Of a DNA stretch of 64,000 nt, positions 1-9,193 are shown piece by piece (the first letter of the stretch is position 1; each line of letters begins with the position of its first letter). Origin of the DNA: Sphingomonas sp. KR3-1 (GTDB taxonomy: Bacteria; Pseudomonadota; Alphaproteobacteria; Sphingomonadales; Sphingomonadaceae); contig NZ_JBDZDQ010000003.1 in the NCBI RefSeq assembly GCF_040049295.1, forward strand, positions 310,001 to 374,000, written 5' to 3'. The notes under the pieces were generated by a model. That model saw nothing but the letters and a program-made list of their open reading frames with translations, was not told where the DNA came from and ran no database searches. Made by a program: the position numbers and the translations under genes.

Positions 1-342
1 GCCGCAGTGAGCGCCACGCTGGCGCAGGTCGCGCAGGGCCGCCCGGTGCAGCTCGTGCTCGGCATGCTCGCCAACAAGGACGCGCAGGGCCTGCTCGCGC
101 CGTTCGCCAAGCTCGCGTCGGGGCTGCACGCGGTGCCGGTGCCGGGGCACGAGCATCATGCGCCGTCGCGGCTTGCCGAGGTGGCGCAGACGCTGGGCAT
201 TCCGCATGCCTCGATCGCGCCGGACGTGCCGCGCGCGCTCACCGACATCGCCCGCCTGGGCGGCGCGCCGGTGGTGCTGGTGCTGGGGTCGCTGTACCTC
301 GCGGGCACGGTGCTCGAGGCGAATGGGGAATTGCCGGAATAA
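1..342 (+). CDS. folC: Folylpolyglutamate synthase / dihydrofolate synthase, C-terminal part
   Basis: This is the end of a gene that begins before the window; the frame is open from base 1 to the TAA at 340-342, about 113 codons. The visible part resembles the C-terminal Mur-ligase-type domain of FolC: a strand reading LVLGMLANKD, a VPVPGHEHHAP segment, and a final VVLVLGSLYLAGTVL strand-helix. FolC adds glutamate to folates and makes dihydrofolate from dihydropteroate in the cytosol. The ATP-binding domain is outside the window, so assignment rests on this domain alone. A repeat element follows the stop. Confidence 0.8.
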   Translation, partial: AAVSATLAQVAQGRPVQLVLGMLANKDAQGLLAPFAKLASGLHAVPVPGHEHHAPSRLAEVAQTLGIPHASIAPDVPRALTDIARLGGAPVVLVLGSLYLAGTVLEANGELPE

Positions 343-349
343 CCCCTGT

Positions 350-457
350 CGTCATCCCCGCGAATGCGGGGACCCATCTCCTTGCATCGGCCACAATTGC
401 CACGGCAGTATTTTGCCGAGCCCGTACGAGAGGGGCCCCCGCTTTCGCGGGGTGACG
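350..457. repeat. REP-like palindromic pair
   Basis: Two inverted GTCATCCCCGCGAA / TTCGCGGGGTGACG arms (about 350-375 and 431-457) enclose roughly 55 bases in the gap after folC. The same arms recur near 10.77, 11.79, 34.13, 44.73 and 58.81 kb, so this is one copy of a dispersed short palindromic repeat. The gap (343-580) shows no gene. Confidence 0.7.
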
Positions 458-580
458 CGAGCGCGCGCACCGAGGAACCGTGGCTCGGGTGCGACCAATC
501 GCCCGCCCTGCATCGCTTTATTGCGATTGACTATTAATTGCACCTGCGCGAGATTTCCGGTTACAGTGATCGGAGTCCCC

Positions 581-1006
581 ATGACCGTCAGTGCCACGCT
601 TACTGCCCTGCCCGAACTCCAGCCCGAGGATCCCGGCGCGCGGCTGCTGTTGTTCGGCGTCCGCCAGATGGGCGCGCAGGGCCTGCATGACGCCTGCACC
701 GCCCACGCCTTCGTCACCGCGTTCGGCAAGGGCTTCCAGCGCCCGCTGGTGCTGCTGCGCGCGCTGATGCAGGAGATGTCGGCGCTGGCCGCCGGGCCGA
801 TCCAGATCGCGCCCTGGTGCTGCGCGCGGATGACCGGGGCGGAGGCGGCGCTGCTCCAGATCCTGGCGCGGGTGCGCACCCAGCCCCAGTCCGCCGCGGT
901 GCTGCTCGCCGACATGCTCGGGGTGCGCGACGCGACCGGGGTGCTGGTCACCGCGCATGCGCTCGCCAACAGCTTTGCCGATATGGGGCTGGCGCTCGAT
1001 CAGTGA
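581..1006 (+). CDS. DUF6628-like conserved protein
   Basis: A 141-residue protein from ATG 581, chosen because a CGGAG ribosome site lies five bases upstream; the open frame runs further upstream only through repeat DNA. It resembles the small DUF6628 proteins common in sphingomonads, with a central FGVRQMGAQGLHDACTAHAF stretch, two cysteines in PWCCARM (about residues 79-83) and an Ala/Leu-rich C-terminus. The domain number is from memory. No function is known and no catalytic motif is visible. Its 3' end overlaps the convergent DUF2939 gene by seven bases. Confidence 0.7.
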   Translation: MTVSATLTALPELQPEDPGARLLLFGVRQMGAQGLHDACTAHAFVTAFGKGFQRPLVLLRALMQEMSALAAGPIQIAPWCCARMTGAEAALLQILARVRTQPQSAAVLLADMLGVRDATGVLVTAHALANSFADMGLALDQ

Positions 1007-1491
1007 AGCACGCCCGGCGGCAGCCGGACGTCGACCAGCGTCCAGCGCAGCCCGCGCAGGCGGAACACCAGCGCGGCGCCGTCGCTGCGGGTCAGCTCGA
1101 AATGGTCGAGCGCGACGCGGCGATAGCGCATCTCGCTGGCCTTGAGCTTGATCGGCGTCGGGCGCTCGCTCTCCGCCAGCGGCGCGGCGGCGAAGATGAA
1201 GCGGATGCCCTCGCGCGAGACCGCGGCATCGACCACGGTATCGGCGATCCCGGCGCGGACCAGCGCGCCGAGCACGCCGCCGCCTTCGCTGCTGCCGCGC
1301 ATCTGCCCCGAAAGCTGTTCCTTCACGCTGGCGCGCACCGCGTCGAAATCGACATGGGTGGCGAGCGCGTCGACATCGCGCGCCTCGGCGGCGTGCTTCA
1401 TCTGCCACAGCGTGTAGCGCGGCGATTGCCAGATCCAGCCGCCGACCACCAGCACGGCAACGACCAGCAACGCGATCAGCCAGCGCTTCAT
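1000..1491 (-). CDS. DUF2939 domain protein, membrane-anchored
   Basis: A 163-residue protein with one N-terminal hydrophobic helix (residues 4-20) followed by a soluble, probably periplasmic domain. The pattern, a helix then SPRYTLWQMKHAAEARDVDALATHVDF, fits DUF2939, whose function is unknown. Its ATG overlaps the TGA of the upstream TPR gene (1488-1491), so it is probably translationally coupled and the last gene of a three-gene minus-strand operon with the AmpG-like transporter. It ends tail to tail with the DUF6628-like gene. Confidence 0.75.
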   Translation of the reverse strand: MKRWLIALLVVAVLVVGGWIWQSPRYTLWQMKHAAEARDVDALATHVDFDAVRASVKEQLSGQMRGSSEGGGVLGALVRAGIADTVVDAAVSREGIRFIFAAAPLAESERPTPIKLKASEMRYRRVALDHFELTRSDGAALVFRLRGLRWTLVDVRLPPGVLH

Positions 1492-2249
1492 GCCTCGACG
1501 CCCTTGGCGCGCAACCCGGCCAGCGCCTCACTCGCCCAGCGATACATGTCCGCCTCCGCCGCGCGCTGCTGCCGGTCCATCCGCTTCATCCGCTTCTCGA
1601 CCTCCTCGAGCACGACCAGCGCCTTGCGGTCCCAGCCCTGCGCGAGCAGCAGCGCGGCATAGCGGCAGCGCGCCTCCTCGCCGGGCATGCGGGTGACGAC
1701 ATCGGCGTAGAGATCGAGCGCTTCCTCGGTGCGCCCGAGATGCTCGAGCAGCTTGGCGCGGAGCAATTGCTGGCGGTCGCGCTCGCTCTGGCCGACCGGC
1801 GCGGGGATCGCCTCGAGCAGCGCCAGCGCCTCGGCGCCCAGGCCGGTCTCGTAGAGCGCATTGGCGAGCTTGCCCTGGGTGCGGACATCGGGCTCGCCCG
1901 CGGTCATCCGGATCGACTCGCGGTAGAGCGGCACCGCCTCGCCATGCCGGCCGAGCGCAGTCAGCGCATCGGCGACGCGCAGGCGGTTGGCGGCGGTATC
2001 GGTCAGGTCGAGCGCGGTGCGGGCGGCGCGCAACTCGCGCTCAGGGTCTAGCGTCGCCACTGCCTTGGCGCGTGCGGTGCGGACATGCCGGTTCTGCCCC
2101 AGCCCGGGCAGGATCTCGACGAAGAAATAGGCGATTGCGCTGACCACGGGCAGGAAGATCAACGCAGTGACCCACATCGGGTTGCCGCCGCGCCGCATCA
2201 GATGGACGATGCACGCCACCTGCAGCGCGATGATCAGGAGATAGGGCAT
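1488..2249 (-). CDS. TPR protein with two N-terminal membrane helices
   Basis: A 253-residue protein. The ATG at 2249 is preferred over longer frames because it overlaps the stop of the upstream transporter gene (ATGA) and gives a clean hydrophobic N-terminus. Residues 1-19 and about 25-47 form two membrane segments resembling a PLDc_N-type hairpin. From about residue 70 on there are TPR-like helical pairs (LRVADALTALGRHGEAVPLY; KLANALYETGLGAEALALLE; LLEHLGRTEEALDLYADVV), suggesting a protein-binding scaffold at the inner membrane. Co-transcription with an AmpG-like permease hints at envelope or wall recycling; this is inference. Confidence 0.75.
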   Translation of the reverse strand: MPYLLIIALQVACIVHLMRRGGNPMWVTALIFLPVVSAIAYFFVEILPGLGQNRHVRTARAKAVATLDPERELRAARTALDLTDTAANRLRVADALTALGRHGEAVPLYRESIRMTAGEPDVRTQGKLANALYETGLGAEALALLEAIPAPVGQSERDRQQLLRAKLLEHLGRTEEALDLYADVVTRMPGEEARCRYAALLLAQGWDRKALVVLEEVEKRMKRMDRQQRAAEADMYRWASEALAGLRAKGVEA

Positions 2250-4009
2250 CAGGCCGCGGCCCCTTCCCCGTTCTCCTCCCCGCCCTCGCCCTGCGTGCCC
2301 GCGGTGCCGATCGAGCGCTCGACCAGGCCGGTGCGCATCATCCACCAGAAGATGAGCACGCCGGGCAGCGCGATCACCGTGGTGAACAGGTAGAAGTTCA
2401 CATAGCCCATCGCCTTGATGAGCTCGCCGGCGGTGGTGCCGGTGAGCAGCCGGCCGAGGATGCTCGCCCCCGCCGAGATCAGCGCATATTGCGCGGCGGT
2501 GAAGCGCAGGTCGGTGAGCGCCGAGAAATAGGCGATGACGACGACGCCGCCAAAGCCCGAGGCGATGTTCTCGAAGCCGATCGCGCCGGCCATGCCGATG
2601 TTTGAATGGCCCGCGGCCGCAAGCGCGGCGAAGCTGAGGTTCGAGACGGCCATCAGCACCAGGCTGAGCAGTACCGAGCGCTTCATGCCCATCCGCGCGT
2701 AGAGCACGCCGCCGATGAACACGCCGATGATATAGGCCAGGAAGCCGAGCGAGACGTCGTAGAACGCGATCTCGTCATTGCTGAACTTCAGATCGTCGAA
2801 CAGCAGGCGGAAGGTGAGGTTCGCCAGCGTGTCGCCCACCTTGTGGACCAGGATGAAGATCAGCACGATCACCGCGCCCTGGCGCTGGAAGAACTCGACG
2901 AACGGCCCCCAGATCGACTTGAGCACGGTAGCCAGCCCCTTGCGCTCGGCGGGCGGGCGATGGCGCTCGGGCTCGCCGAGGACGAGGCCAGTGATGATCG
3001 CAGGCAGCGCGAACAGCGCGCAGACGAGATAGGCAGCCTCCCAGCCCGCCCGTGCCGCGACGACCAGCGCCAGCGCGCCGGCGCCGGCGGAGCCAATCCG
3101 CCAGCCATATTGCGACATGCCCGAGCCATAGCCGAGCTGGCGCGGCTCGAGAATCTCGATCCGGTAGCCGTCGATCACGATGTCGTAGGTCGCGCCCGCC
3201 GCCGCGACGAGCAGCGCCGCGAGGATCATCGGCCAGACATTGCCCGGATCGGCCTGCGCCATCGCCATATTGGCCACAGCGGCGATCACCAGCACGCCGG
3301 CGACGATCAGCCAGGAGACGCGCTGGCCGAGCCGGCCGAGGATCGGGATCCGCACGCCGTCGATGATCCAGGCCCAGAGGAACTTCAGATTGTAGACGAG
3401 GATGGTCAGCGTGAAGGCGGTGATCGTCGACTTGTCGATGCCGCTCTGCGCGAGCCGGCTGGTCAGCGTCGCACCGATCATCGCGAAGGGGAAGCCGGAG
3501 GACAGGCCGAGCGCGAACGAAGCGAGCGGGCCCGCCTCGAAATAGGGGCGCACCCCGTCGGGCAGGTCGCTGCGCCAGTCGGCGGGCGCGGCGGCGCGGC
3601 CGGCGAAGAAGGCGGCGGCGAGCGCGACCAGTGCCGCCCAATAGCCTATCGCCGGCTGGGTCAGGCTGGTCGCCAGATCCTTGGGCGGGGCGAAGGCAGC
3701 GAAAAGCATGACGATGATCAACAGCAGCCCGCCGACGACGCTGCCGCCGACGATCAGGCTGGCGCCGCCGCGCTGTTTCCAGGGAAAGCTCAGCACCAGG
3801 CTCGCGGCGATCGCGATCAGCCCGAGGATGAAGGTCATCGAAGGCTTGAAGGAGCCCGCGCCGGTGACGAATTCATAGCCGCGCATCGCCACCGGGTTCG
3901 TACCCGGAGTGATGATGCTCAGCCAGGGTAGCGCCAGCGCGGCCAATGCAGCGGCCAACGCCAGCTGCGCCGCCGGATATGCCCATTGCGGCCGCTTCAC
4001 CTGCTCCAT
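2249..4009 (-). CDS. AmpG-family MFS transporter with N-terminal extension
   Basis: A 586-residue membrane protein. From about residue 155 it matches the AmpG (muropeptide permease) branch of the MFS: a [21 protein letters not shown] first helix and a conserved [16 protein letters not shown] loop. AmpG proteins import anhydro-muropeptides for cell-wall recycling. The first 150 residues are extra: about four more hydrophobic helices (roughly 11-32, 58-76, 83-107, 121-139) before the usual start. It is first in a minus-strand operon with the TPR and DUF2939 genes and is divergent from the Rieske gene. The substrate is inferred from family only. Confidence 0.8.
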   Translation of the reverse strand: MEQVKRPQWAYPAAQLALAAALAALALPWLSIITPGTNPVAMRGYEFVTGAGSFKPSMTFILGLIAIAASLVLSFPWKQRGGASLIVGGSVVGGLLLIIVMLFAAFAPPKDLATSLTQPAIGYWAALVALAAAFFAGRAAAPADWRSDLPDGVRPYFEAGPLASFALGLSSGFPFAMIGATLTSRLAQSGIDKSTITAFTLTILVYNLKFLWAWIIDGVRIPILGRLGQRVSWLIVAGVLVIAAVANMAMAQADPGNVWPMILAALLVAAAGATYDIVIDGYRIEILEPRQLGYGSGMSQYGWRIGSAGAGALALVVAARAGWEAAYLVCALFALPAIITGLVLGEPERHRPPAERKGLATVLKSIWGPFVEFFQRQGAVIVLIFILVHKVGDTLANLTFRLLFDDLKFSNDEIAFYDVSLGFLAYIIGVFIGGVLYARMGMKRSVLLSLVLMAVSNLSFAALAAAGHSNIGMAGAIGFENIASGFGGVVVIAYFSALTDLRFTAAQYALISAGASILGRLLTGTTAGELIKAMGYVNFYLFTTVIALPGVLIFWWMMRTGLVERSIGTAGTQGEGGEENGEGAAA

Positions 4010-4081
4010 TCCGTCTTGCTCCCCCGACCTTTCGCGCAGAAACTAGCCGAAAATGCCGGGAAGGCCAGAGGGAGGATTGTC

Positions 4082-5206
4082 ATGAACGCACCGACCGACG
4101 GCCAATTAGCGCTGGCCGGAGCGCTCGCCCGCGGCGGATCGCGCGGGGAAGGCGAGATCGCGCATGTCGCGGCCTCGGTCTACACCAGCGCCGATCGCTT
4201 CGCCGCCGAGCGCGACAGCATCTTCGCCTGCGTCCCGCTGGTGATCGCACCCTCGGCGCTGCTTCCCGAACCCAATATGGCGATCCCGCATGACGGCTTC
4301 GGCAAGCCGCTGCTGATCACCCGCGACAAGGCGGGGGTTGCGCATGTCTTCCTCAACGTCTGCCGGCATCGCGGCACCAGGCTGGTCGAGGGCTGTGACC
4401 CGGTACAGGGCGGCCGGCTGGTCTGCCCCTATCATGCCTGGACCTATGCGCTTGACGGCAGGCTGGTCGGCCTGCCCAGGCCCGACACCTTTCCCGGCCT
4501 CGACAAGGGCGCATACGGCCTCAAGCGCCTGCCCACGCACGAGGCGGGCGGGCTGATCTGGTTCTCCTTCGCCGAGCAGGCCGATTTCGGCGAGGCGGAC
4601 ATGCTGGCGCGCGACTTCGAGGCGTTCGACCTCGCCGGCCAGCACCTGTTCCGCCGCCGCACGCATGACGTCCAGGCGAACTGGAAGCTGATCATGGACG
4701 CGTTCCTGGAGGGCTATCATATCCAGCGCCTCCACGCCGGCACGATCGCGCCCTTCTTCAAGGATGGCGTCTCCACTGCCGACGCGATCGGCCCGCACCA
4801 GCGCTCCGCCGTGGGGCGCGAGGCGGCGCTGGCCGCGCTCTCCTCCAGCGACTGGCAGACGCTGCGCGCGGCGATCACCTACACCTATCAGATGTTCCCC
4901 GGCACGGTGCTGGTCGTCTCGCCCGACTACATCAACCTGATGGTGCTGATGCCGCAGTCCGAAGCGCGCGTGCTGGTCGAGGATTTCATGCTGATCCCCG
5001 AGGCGCCGGTGACCGAAAAGGCGCTGGCGCATTGGGAGAGGAGCTGGGAGCTGCTCGACGGCGGCGTGTTCGCGGCGGAGGATTTCCGCGCCTGCGAGCT
5101 CGGGCAGCAGGGTCTTGCCTCGGGTGCGCTCGACCGGGTGACGCTCGGCACGCTCGAGCTCGGCATCCGCCATTTCCACGACGCGGTTAATGCGCGGCTC
5201 CGGTAG
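4082..5206 (+). CDS. Rieske non-haem iron oxygenase, alpha-subunit type
   Basis: A 374-residue protein from ATG 4082, with GGGAGG about five bases upstream. The N-terminal half carries a [2Fe-2S] Rieske domain with Cys94-x-His96 (CRHRG) and Cys115-x2-His118 (CPYHAW). The C-terminal half is the catalytic SRPBCC-type domain with the mononuclear-iron motif NWK...EGYHIQRLH (His213 and His218). Such enzymes hydroxylate or dealkylate aromatic or quaternary-amine substrates using a separate reductase. No reductase or beta subunit lies nearby, so it must borrow electron-transfer partners. The substrate cannot be told from sequence. Confidence 0.88.
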   Translation: MNAPTDGQLALAGALARGGSRGEGEIAHVAASVYTSADRFAAERDSIFACVPLVIAPSALLPEPNMAIPHDGFGKPLLITRDKAGVAHVFLNVCRHRGTRLVEGCDPVQGGRLVCPYHAWTYALDGRLVGLPRPDTFPGLDKGAYGLKRLPTHEAGGLIWFSFAEQADFGEADMLARDFEAFDLAGQHLFRRRTHDVQANWKLIMDAFLEGYHIQRLHAGTIAPFFKDGVSTADAIGPHQRSAVGREAALAALSSSDWQTLRAAITYTYQMFPGTVLVVSPDYINLMVLMPQSEARVLVEDFMLIPEAPVTEKALAHWERSWELLDGGVFAAEDFRACELGQQGLASGALDRVTLGTLELGIRHFHDAVNARLR

Positions 5207-5283
5207 TTCCCGGACCGGAAATCATCCGAATTTCTCCGGCCGTGCCCGCGATCTATCCCGGCGATAGTTCGAGAGGAAATCCC

Positions 5284-5433
5284 ATGCCGCTGCCCCTGCC
5301 GCCCCGCAATCTGCTCAACCTGGACGACGACCAGGGCCTGCCGCCCGGCATGGGCCTGATGATCGCGTTCGGCATCGGCCTGGTGAGCTGGGCGATCGTC
5401 GTCGCCCTCGCGCTGGTGCTGCTGAGCCGCTAG
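5284..5433 (+). CDS. Small single-helix membrane protein
   Basis: A 49-residue ORF from ATG 5284 with a GAGAGGAAA ribosome site. A proline-rich amphipathic N-terminus (PLPLPPRNLLNL) precedes one transmembrane helix (about residues 23-47) ending in Ser-Arg. It lies in the 230-base gap between the Rieske gene and the minus-strand response regulator. No family is recognised. The good ribosome site and clear helix make it a likely real small protein. Confidence 0.6.
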   Translation: MPLPLPPRNLLNLDDDQGLPPGMGLMIAFGIGLVSWAIVVALALVLLSR

Positions 5434-5438
5434 GACCC

Positions 5439-5897
5439 TTAGGCGGGGCTGAGGAACAGGCTGAAGCTGCCCGGCAGTCGCTTGGGCGCCTTGGCTCCCT
5501 CCAGCACCGCCTCGATCGCGCCGATCGCGGTCAGCAGATCGCGCTGCGGATAGGGCTTGGCCAGGCATCCCGCTGCCAGCCCGCGCGCTTCCTCGGGGAA
5601 GCTGCCCGTCACGAACAGCACCGGCAGCCCGCGCCCTTGTGCCGCGCGCGCCACTTCGATGCCGCTGCCATCGGCCAGCCGCACATCGGCGAGCACCAGG
5701 TCGATTTCCTCGTCGGCCGCCAGGACGCGCAGCGCATCGGCCACCGTGTCCACGGTCGCTGCCACGGCGAATCCCTCGCCCGCCAGGAAATGCTCGGTGT
5801 CAAAGGCCAGCAGCGCTTCGTCCTCAACCACCAGGACACGCTCGATCCGCCGTTTTTTCCGCCCGAATAACATGCCGCCTAAAGACCCGCCAAGCAT
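5439..5897 (-). CDS. Receiver-only response regulator
   Basis: A 152-residue protein from ATG 5897; an in-frame ATG at 5873 is an alternative start. It is a single CheY-like receiver domain: acidic pocket Glu25-Asp26, phospho-acceptor Asp71 (VLADV), Thr97 and Lys114 (LAKPY) are all present. There is no output domain, so it acts by protein interaction or as a phosphate sink. No kinase gene is adjacent. The gene is divergent from the pseudouridine synthase gene with about 75 bases between starts. Much longer reading of this frame upstream is an artefact of the opposite gene. Confidence 0.85.
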   Translation of the reverse strand: MLGGSLGGMLFGRKKRRIERVLVVEDEALLAFDTEHFLAGEGFAVAATVDTVADALRVLAADEEIDLVLADVRLADGSGIEVARAAQGRGLPVLFVTGSFPEEARGLAAGCLAKPYPQRDLLTAIGAIEAVLEGAKAPKRLPGSFSLFLSPA

Positions 5898-5972
5898 CTG
5901 AACCCACTGCGCTAACGCGCAAAGCCCTTTCGAGGGCGCAATAATTTTTGAAGCGACCGACATAATCGCTAT

Positions 5973-7442
5973 ATGGCGCCGGTGCCCCCGTCCAATCCCA
6001 AAGAAGCGCAGCGCATTGCGAAGCTGCTGGCCCGTGCTGGAATCGCGTCCCGTCGCGATATCGAGCGCATGATCACCGATGGCCGAATCGCCGTCGATGG
6101 CAAGGTGCTCGACACACCCGCCACGCTGCTGACCTCGCTGCACGGCGTGACCGTCGATGGCCTGCCCGTCGCCGCGCCCGCCCCCGCCCGCCTGTTCCGC
6201 TATCACAAGCCCGCCGGCCTGCTCACCACCGAGCGCGACCCCAAGGGCCGCCCGACGATCTATGACCGGCTGCCCGACGGGCTGCCGCGCGTGATGCCGG
6301 TCGGCCGGCTCGACTTGAGCACCGAGGGGCTGCTGCTTCTCACCACCGATGGCGAGCTGAAGCGCGAGCTCGAGCTGCCGGCGACCGGCGTCGAGCGCAG
6401 CTACCGCGCGCGTGCCTATGGCAACGTCACCCAGCAGCAGCTCGAGGATCTGATGCTCGGCGTCGAGATCGAGGGCATCCGCTATGGCTCGATCAACGCC
6501 AATATCGAGCGCCGCACCGGCGCCAATGTGTGGATCGAGATGACCCTCACCGAGGGCAAGAACCGCGAAGTGCGCCGCGTGCTCGAGCATCTCGGGCTCG
6601 AGGTGAACCGCCTGATCCGCACCCGCTACGGCCCGTTCTGGCTGGGCGACATGCCGCCGGGCGATGTCGACGAGATCCGCCAGGCCGACCTGATCACCTT
6701 CCGCACCGTGCTGACCAAGTCGGGCGGCGGCAAGGCGGCCTCGAACCTGCAGTTCGCGGTGCGCTCGCGCGTCGTCGAGCCGGCGCCGCGGCCGCAGCCC
6801 GTCTCCGCCGGCGGCAAGGAGCCCGAGGGGCGGCGCAGGATCGCCCGGCCCGAGCCGGCGGCGAAGAAGCCGCTGTTCACCGCGCGTGTCACGCCGCAAG
6901 CCAAGACAGAACCCGCCGCTGCCGAGCGGCCGCGCGCGCCGGGCAAGCCCGGCTTCGGTGCGCGGGGCGCCCCGCAGGCGCGTTCGGATCGCGGCGAGGA
7001 ACGCCCGCGCGGCCCGGGCAAGCCGGGCTTCGGCCCACGCGCGGCGCCGCAGGCGCGCTCGGAGCGTGGCGAGGAACGGCCTCGCGGCCCGGGCAAGCCG
7101 GGCTTCGGCCCGCGTGCCGCGCCGCAGGACCGCTCCGATCGCCGCGACGAAAGGCCGCGGGGCCCGGGCAAGCCCGGCGCTGCCGCCCGTCCCCGGTCCC
7201 AGGCCCGCGACGATGCCGAGCGCCCGCGCGGTCCCGGCAAGCCCGGTCCGCGTGCCCCCCGCGAAGAGGCAGCTGCCAACCCTGCGCGCGCCGCCCGTGC
7301 CCGCGCCCACCGCGAGACGCTGCAGCCGCGCGAGGGCGATTTCGTCGATCGGCCCAAGCCTTCGCGCCGTCCGGACCGCGGCCCCGCCGGTGGCCGCGGC
7401 AAGCCGAGCAAGCCCGCGCGCCCGCCAAGGACGCGCAAATGA
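5973..7442 (+). CDS. RluB/RsuA-type rRNA pseudouridine synthase with repetitive basic tail
   Basis: A 489-residue protein. Residues 12-60 are an S4 RNA-binding domain; residues 72-240 are the RsuA/RluB catalytic domain with Asp114 in GRLDLSTEGLLL, the residue that attacks the uridine. Family members modify helix 80-type sites of 23S rRNA. After about residue 250 comes a long low-complexity Arg/Gly/Pro-rich extension containing about five tandem units of 23-25 residues (PRGPGKPGFG...). The tail probably adds non-specific RNA affinity. Its TGA overlaps the ATG of rsmD, coupling two rRNA-modification genes. Confidence 0.88.
   Translation: MAPVPPSNPKEAQRIAKLLARAGIASRRDIERMITDGRIAVDGKVLDTPATLLTSLHGVTVDGLPVAAPAPARLFRYHKPAGLLTTERDPKGRPTIYDRLPDGLPRVMPVGRLDLSTEGLLLLTTDGELKRELELPATGVERSYRARAYGNVTQQQLEDLMLGVEIEGIRYGSINANIERRTGANVWIEMTLTEGKNREVRRVLEHLGLEVNRLIRTRYGPFWLGDMPPGDVDEIRQADLITFRTVLTKSGGGKAASNLQFAVRSRVVEPAPRPQPVSAGGKEPEGRRRIARPEPAAKKPLFTARVTPQAKTEPAAAERPRAPGKPGFGARGAPQARSDRGEERPRGPGKPGFGPRAAPQARSERGEERPRGPGKPGFGPRAAPQDRSDRRDERPRGPGKPGAAARPRSQARDDAERPRGPGKPGPRAPREEAAANPARAARARAHRETLQPREGDFVDRPKPSRRPDRGPAGGRGKPSKPARPPRTRK
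6930..7262 (+). repeat. In-frame tandem repeat in the pseudouridine synthase tail
   Basis: About 4.5 units of 75 bases (the last ones shorter) encode PRxPGKPGFGxR-type segments. Units two and three are nearly identical at the protein level; the last two diverge. The array is in frame and has no stop. Confidence 0.85.
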
Positions 7443-7981
7443 GGGTCATCGCCGGGGAATGGCGCGGTCGCCCGCTGGTCGCGCCCAAGGGCGACACCAC
7501 CCGCCCCACCGCCGATCGCACGCGCGAGGCGCTGTTCTCGATGCTCGCCAGCCGCCTCGGCAGCTTCGAGGAGCTGGCGGTGGCGGACCTGTTCGCAGGG
7601 TCCGGCGCGCTGGGGCTCGAGGCGCTGTCGCGCGGCGCTGCCTCGTGCCTGTTCGTCGAGCAGGACAAGCCGGCGCTCGATGCGCTGCGGGCGAACATCA
7701 CCAAGCTCGGCGCCAAGGGGGCGGAGGTCCGCCCCGGCTCGGTGCTCGCGCTCGGCCCCGCGCGCGCCCCGCTCGACCTGATCCTGATGGACCCGCCTTA
7801 CGGCACCGGCGCCGGCAGCGTCGCGCTCGACAAGCTTGGCCGGCTCGGCTGGGCGGGCCCGGCGACCTGGATCAGCATCGAGACCGCCAAGGACGAAGTG
7901 CCCGACATCGCCGGCTTCACCACCGATGTCAGCCGCGTCCATGGCAAGGCGCGGCTCACGCTGCTGCGCATCGCCGGCTAG
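7439..7981 (+). CDS. rsmD: 16S rRNA (guanine-966-N2) methyltransferase
   Basis: A 180-residue protein whose ATG overlaps the upstream stop (ATGA at 7439-7442). It has the RsmD hallmarks: N-terminal MRVIAGEWRGRPL, the TRPTADRTREALF motif at about 21-33, the SAM-binding DLFAGSGALG (50-59), and the catalytic DPPY at 118-121. It methylates N2 of G966 in 16S rRNA within the 30S subunit. Pairing with a 23S-modifying pseudouridine synthase makes a small ribosome-maturation operon. Confidence 0.93.
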   Translation: MRVIAGEWRGRPLVAPKGDTTRPTADRTREALFSMLASRLGSFEELAVADLFAGSGALGLEALSRGAASCLFVEQDKPALDALRANITKLGAKGAEVRPGSVLALGPARAPLDLILMDPPYGTGAGSVALDKLGRLGWAGPATWISIETAKDEVPDIAGFTTDVSRVHGKARLTLLRIAG

Positions 7982-7992
7982 AGGCCCACCGG

Positions 7993-9132
7993 CTAGAGAT
8001 AGGCCCGGAGCACGAACTCGACGTCACGGGTCTTGCCGCCGTCGCTGTCGACCGTCGCCCTGACTTGCCTGCCCGGCGGTCCTGCCAGTGCAAGCGCCAC
8101 CGCCCGCGGCTCGCCGACCAGGCGATCGCCCTTTTTCAGCCCCGCCGCGGCGGCGGGACTGCCGGTGCCGACATCGGCGATCACCACCTTGCCCTTGTCG
8201 AGATCGAGCCGCAGCCCCGAAAAGGCATAGGCGATCGGGGGCACCCGCGCGTCGTTGGGCGCGATGTAGAGCGATTCGCTCGAAACGTCGGTGGTCAGGT
8301 GCAGCTGCCCGAGCAGGTTCAGTCCGATCAGCCCGTCCTGCCCCAGCGTCGGGCTGCCCGGCTCGTCGAGCCGCACCAGCTGGTTCTCGAAGGCATAGGT
8401 ACCGATCCGCACGCGCGGCGCGCGGATGATCCGCCCGGGCACCGCACCCGGGCCGATGCCGTAGGACTGGGTGGGCGCATAGGGCTTGCTGTCGTCCCAC
8501 AGCCCGCTCCTGCGCGTCGCCCGGCCGTTCAGCGACATGCCGCCCGGCGAGCCGGTATCGAGCAGGAAATCGCCGATGAATCCGCCGACCGTGCCTTCCG
8601 CGATGATCGACGCGCCGCCGGGGTTGCGCGTGAAGTGCGACTTGATCCGGGTCAGCCCGTCGAAGTTCGGCCGCCCGTCGGGATAGGCGCGCCACTCGCC
8701 CTTGGTGAAGTCGAGGTCGCTGTCATAGGTGGTGAACAGCCCGGCGCCGAGCGTGCCCACCGAATCCGGGCTCGGCCGCTTGGCGATCCCGGCAAAGGCC
8801 ATGTTGGGAAAGCTGATCCCGCTGGCGAGCTTCACTTCGCCGGCATTGTACCAGGAACGGTTGGCGACGCCGCCGATGCCGATGATCTGCGGCCCGCGGA
8901 TCTGGCGCAGGTGGAGCGACTTGGCGAAGCTGTCGTCGATCATGCTGGCGAACGCGCCGGTATCGACCACGAACAGATAGGGCTTGTTATAGATCGTCGC
9001 GGCGATCCACACGCGGCCGTCTTCCATGATGATGTGGTTCATCACCGGCTCGCGGCCCGCCGCGCGGGCGCCCGCCAGCGGCAGTGCCGACATCGCCAGC
9101 CCGCCGCCGATCACTCCGCGCCTGTCGATCAT
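7993..9132 (-). CDS. Retropepsin-like aspartic protease with PDZ domain
   Basis: A 379-residue protein from ATG 9132; GGGGGACGG upstream fits a ribosome site better than the longer ATG at 9174. The N-terminus (DRRGVIGGGLAMSALPLAGARA) looks like a twin-arginine or Sec signal. Two retropepsin-type motifs are visible, FVVDTGA (Asp57) and FLLDTGS (Asp192), so one chain could form the two-Asp active site. The last 75 residues form a PDZ-like domain (GSPAAAAGLKKGDRLVG). It is probably a periplasmic protease. It converges on rsmD, with only eleven bases between stops. Confidence 0.8.
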   Translation of the reverse strand: MIDRRGVIGGGLAMSALPLAGARAAGREPVMNHIIMEDGRVWIAATIYNKPYLFVVDTGAFASMIDDSFAKSLHLRQIRGPQIIGIGGVANRSWYNAGEVKLASGISFPNMAFAGIAKRPSPDSVGTLGAGLFTTYDSDLDFTKGEWRAYPDGRPNFDGLTRIKSHFTRNPGGASIIAEGTVGGFIGDFLLDTGSPGGMSLNGRATRRSGLWDDSKPYAPTQSYGIGPGAVPGRIIRAPRVRIGTYAFENQLVRLDEPGSPTLGQDGLIGLNLLGQLHLTTDVSSESLYIAPNDARVPPIAYAFSGLRLDLDKGKVVIADVGTGSPAAAAGLKKGDRLVGEPRAVALALAGPPGRQVRATVDSDGGKTRDVEFVLRAYL

Positions 9133-9193
9133 CGTTCCGTCCCCCTCTTGTCGGCCCGGTGCTATGGCTTCCAAGTGACGGAATAAAGACGAC

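Noticed and set aside
350..457. Repeats considered as CRISPR-like
   Set aside because: Palindromic, dispersed singly or in inverted pairs, with no regular spacers and no cas genes.
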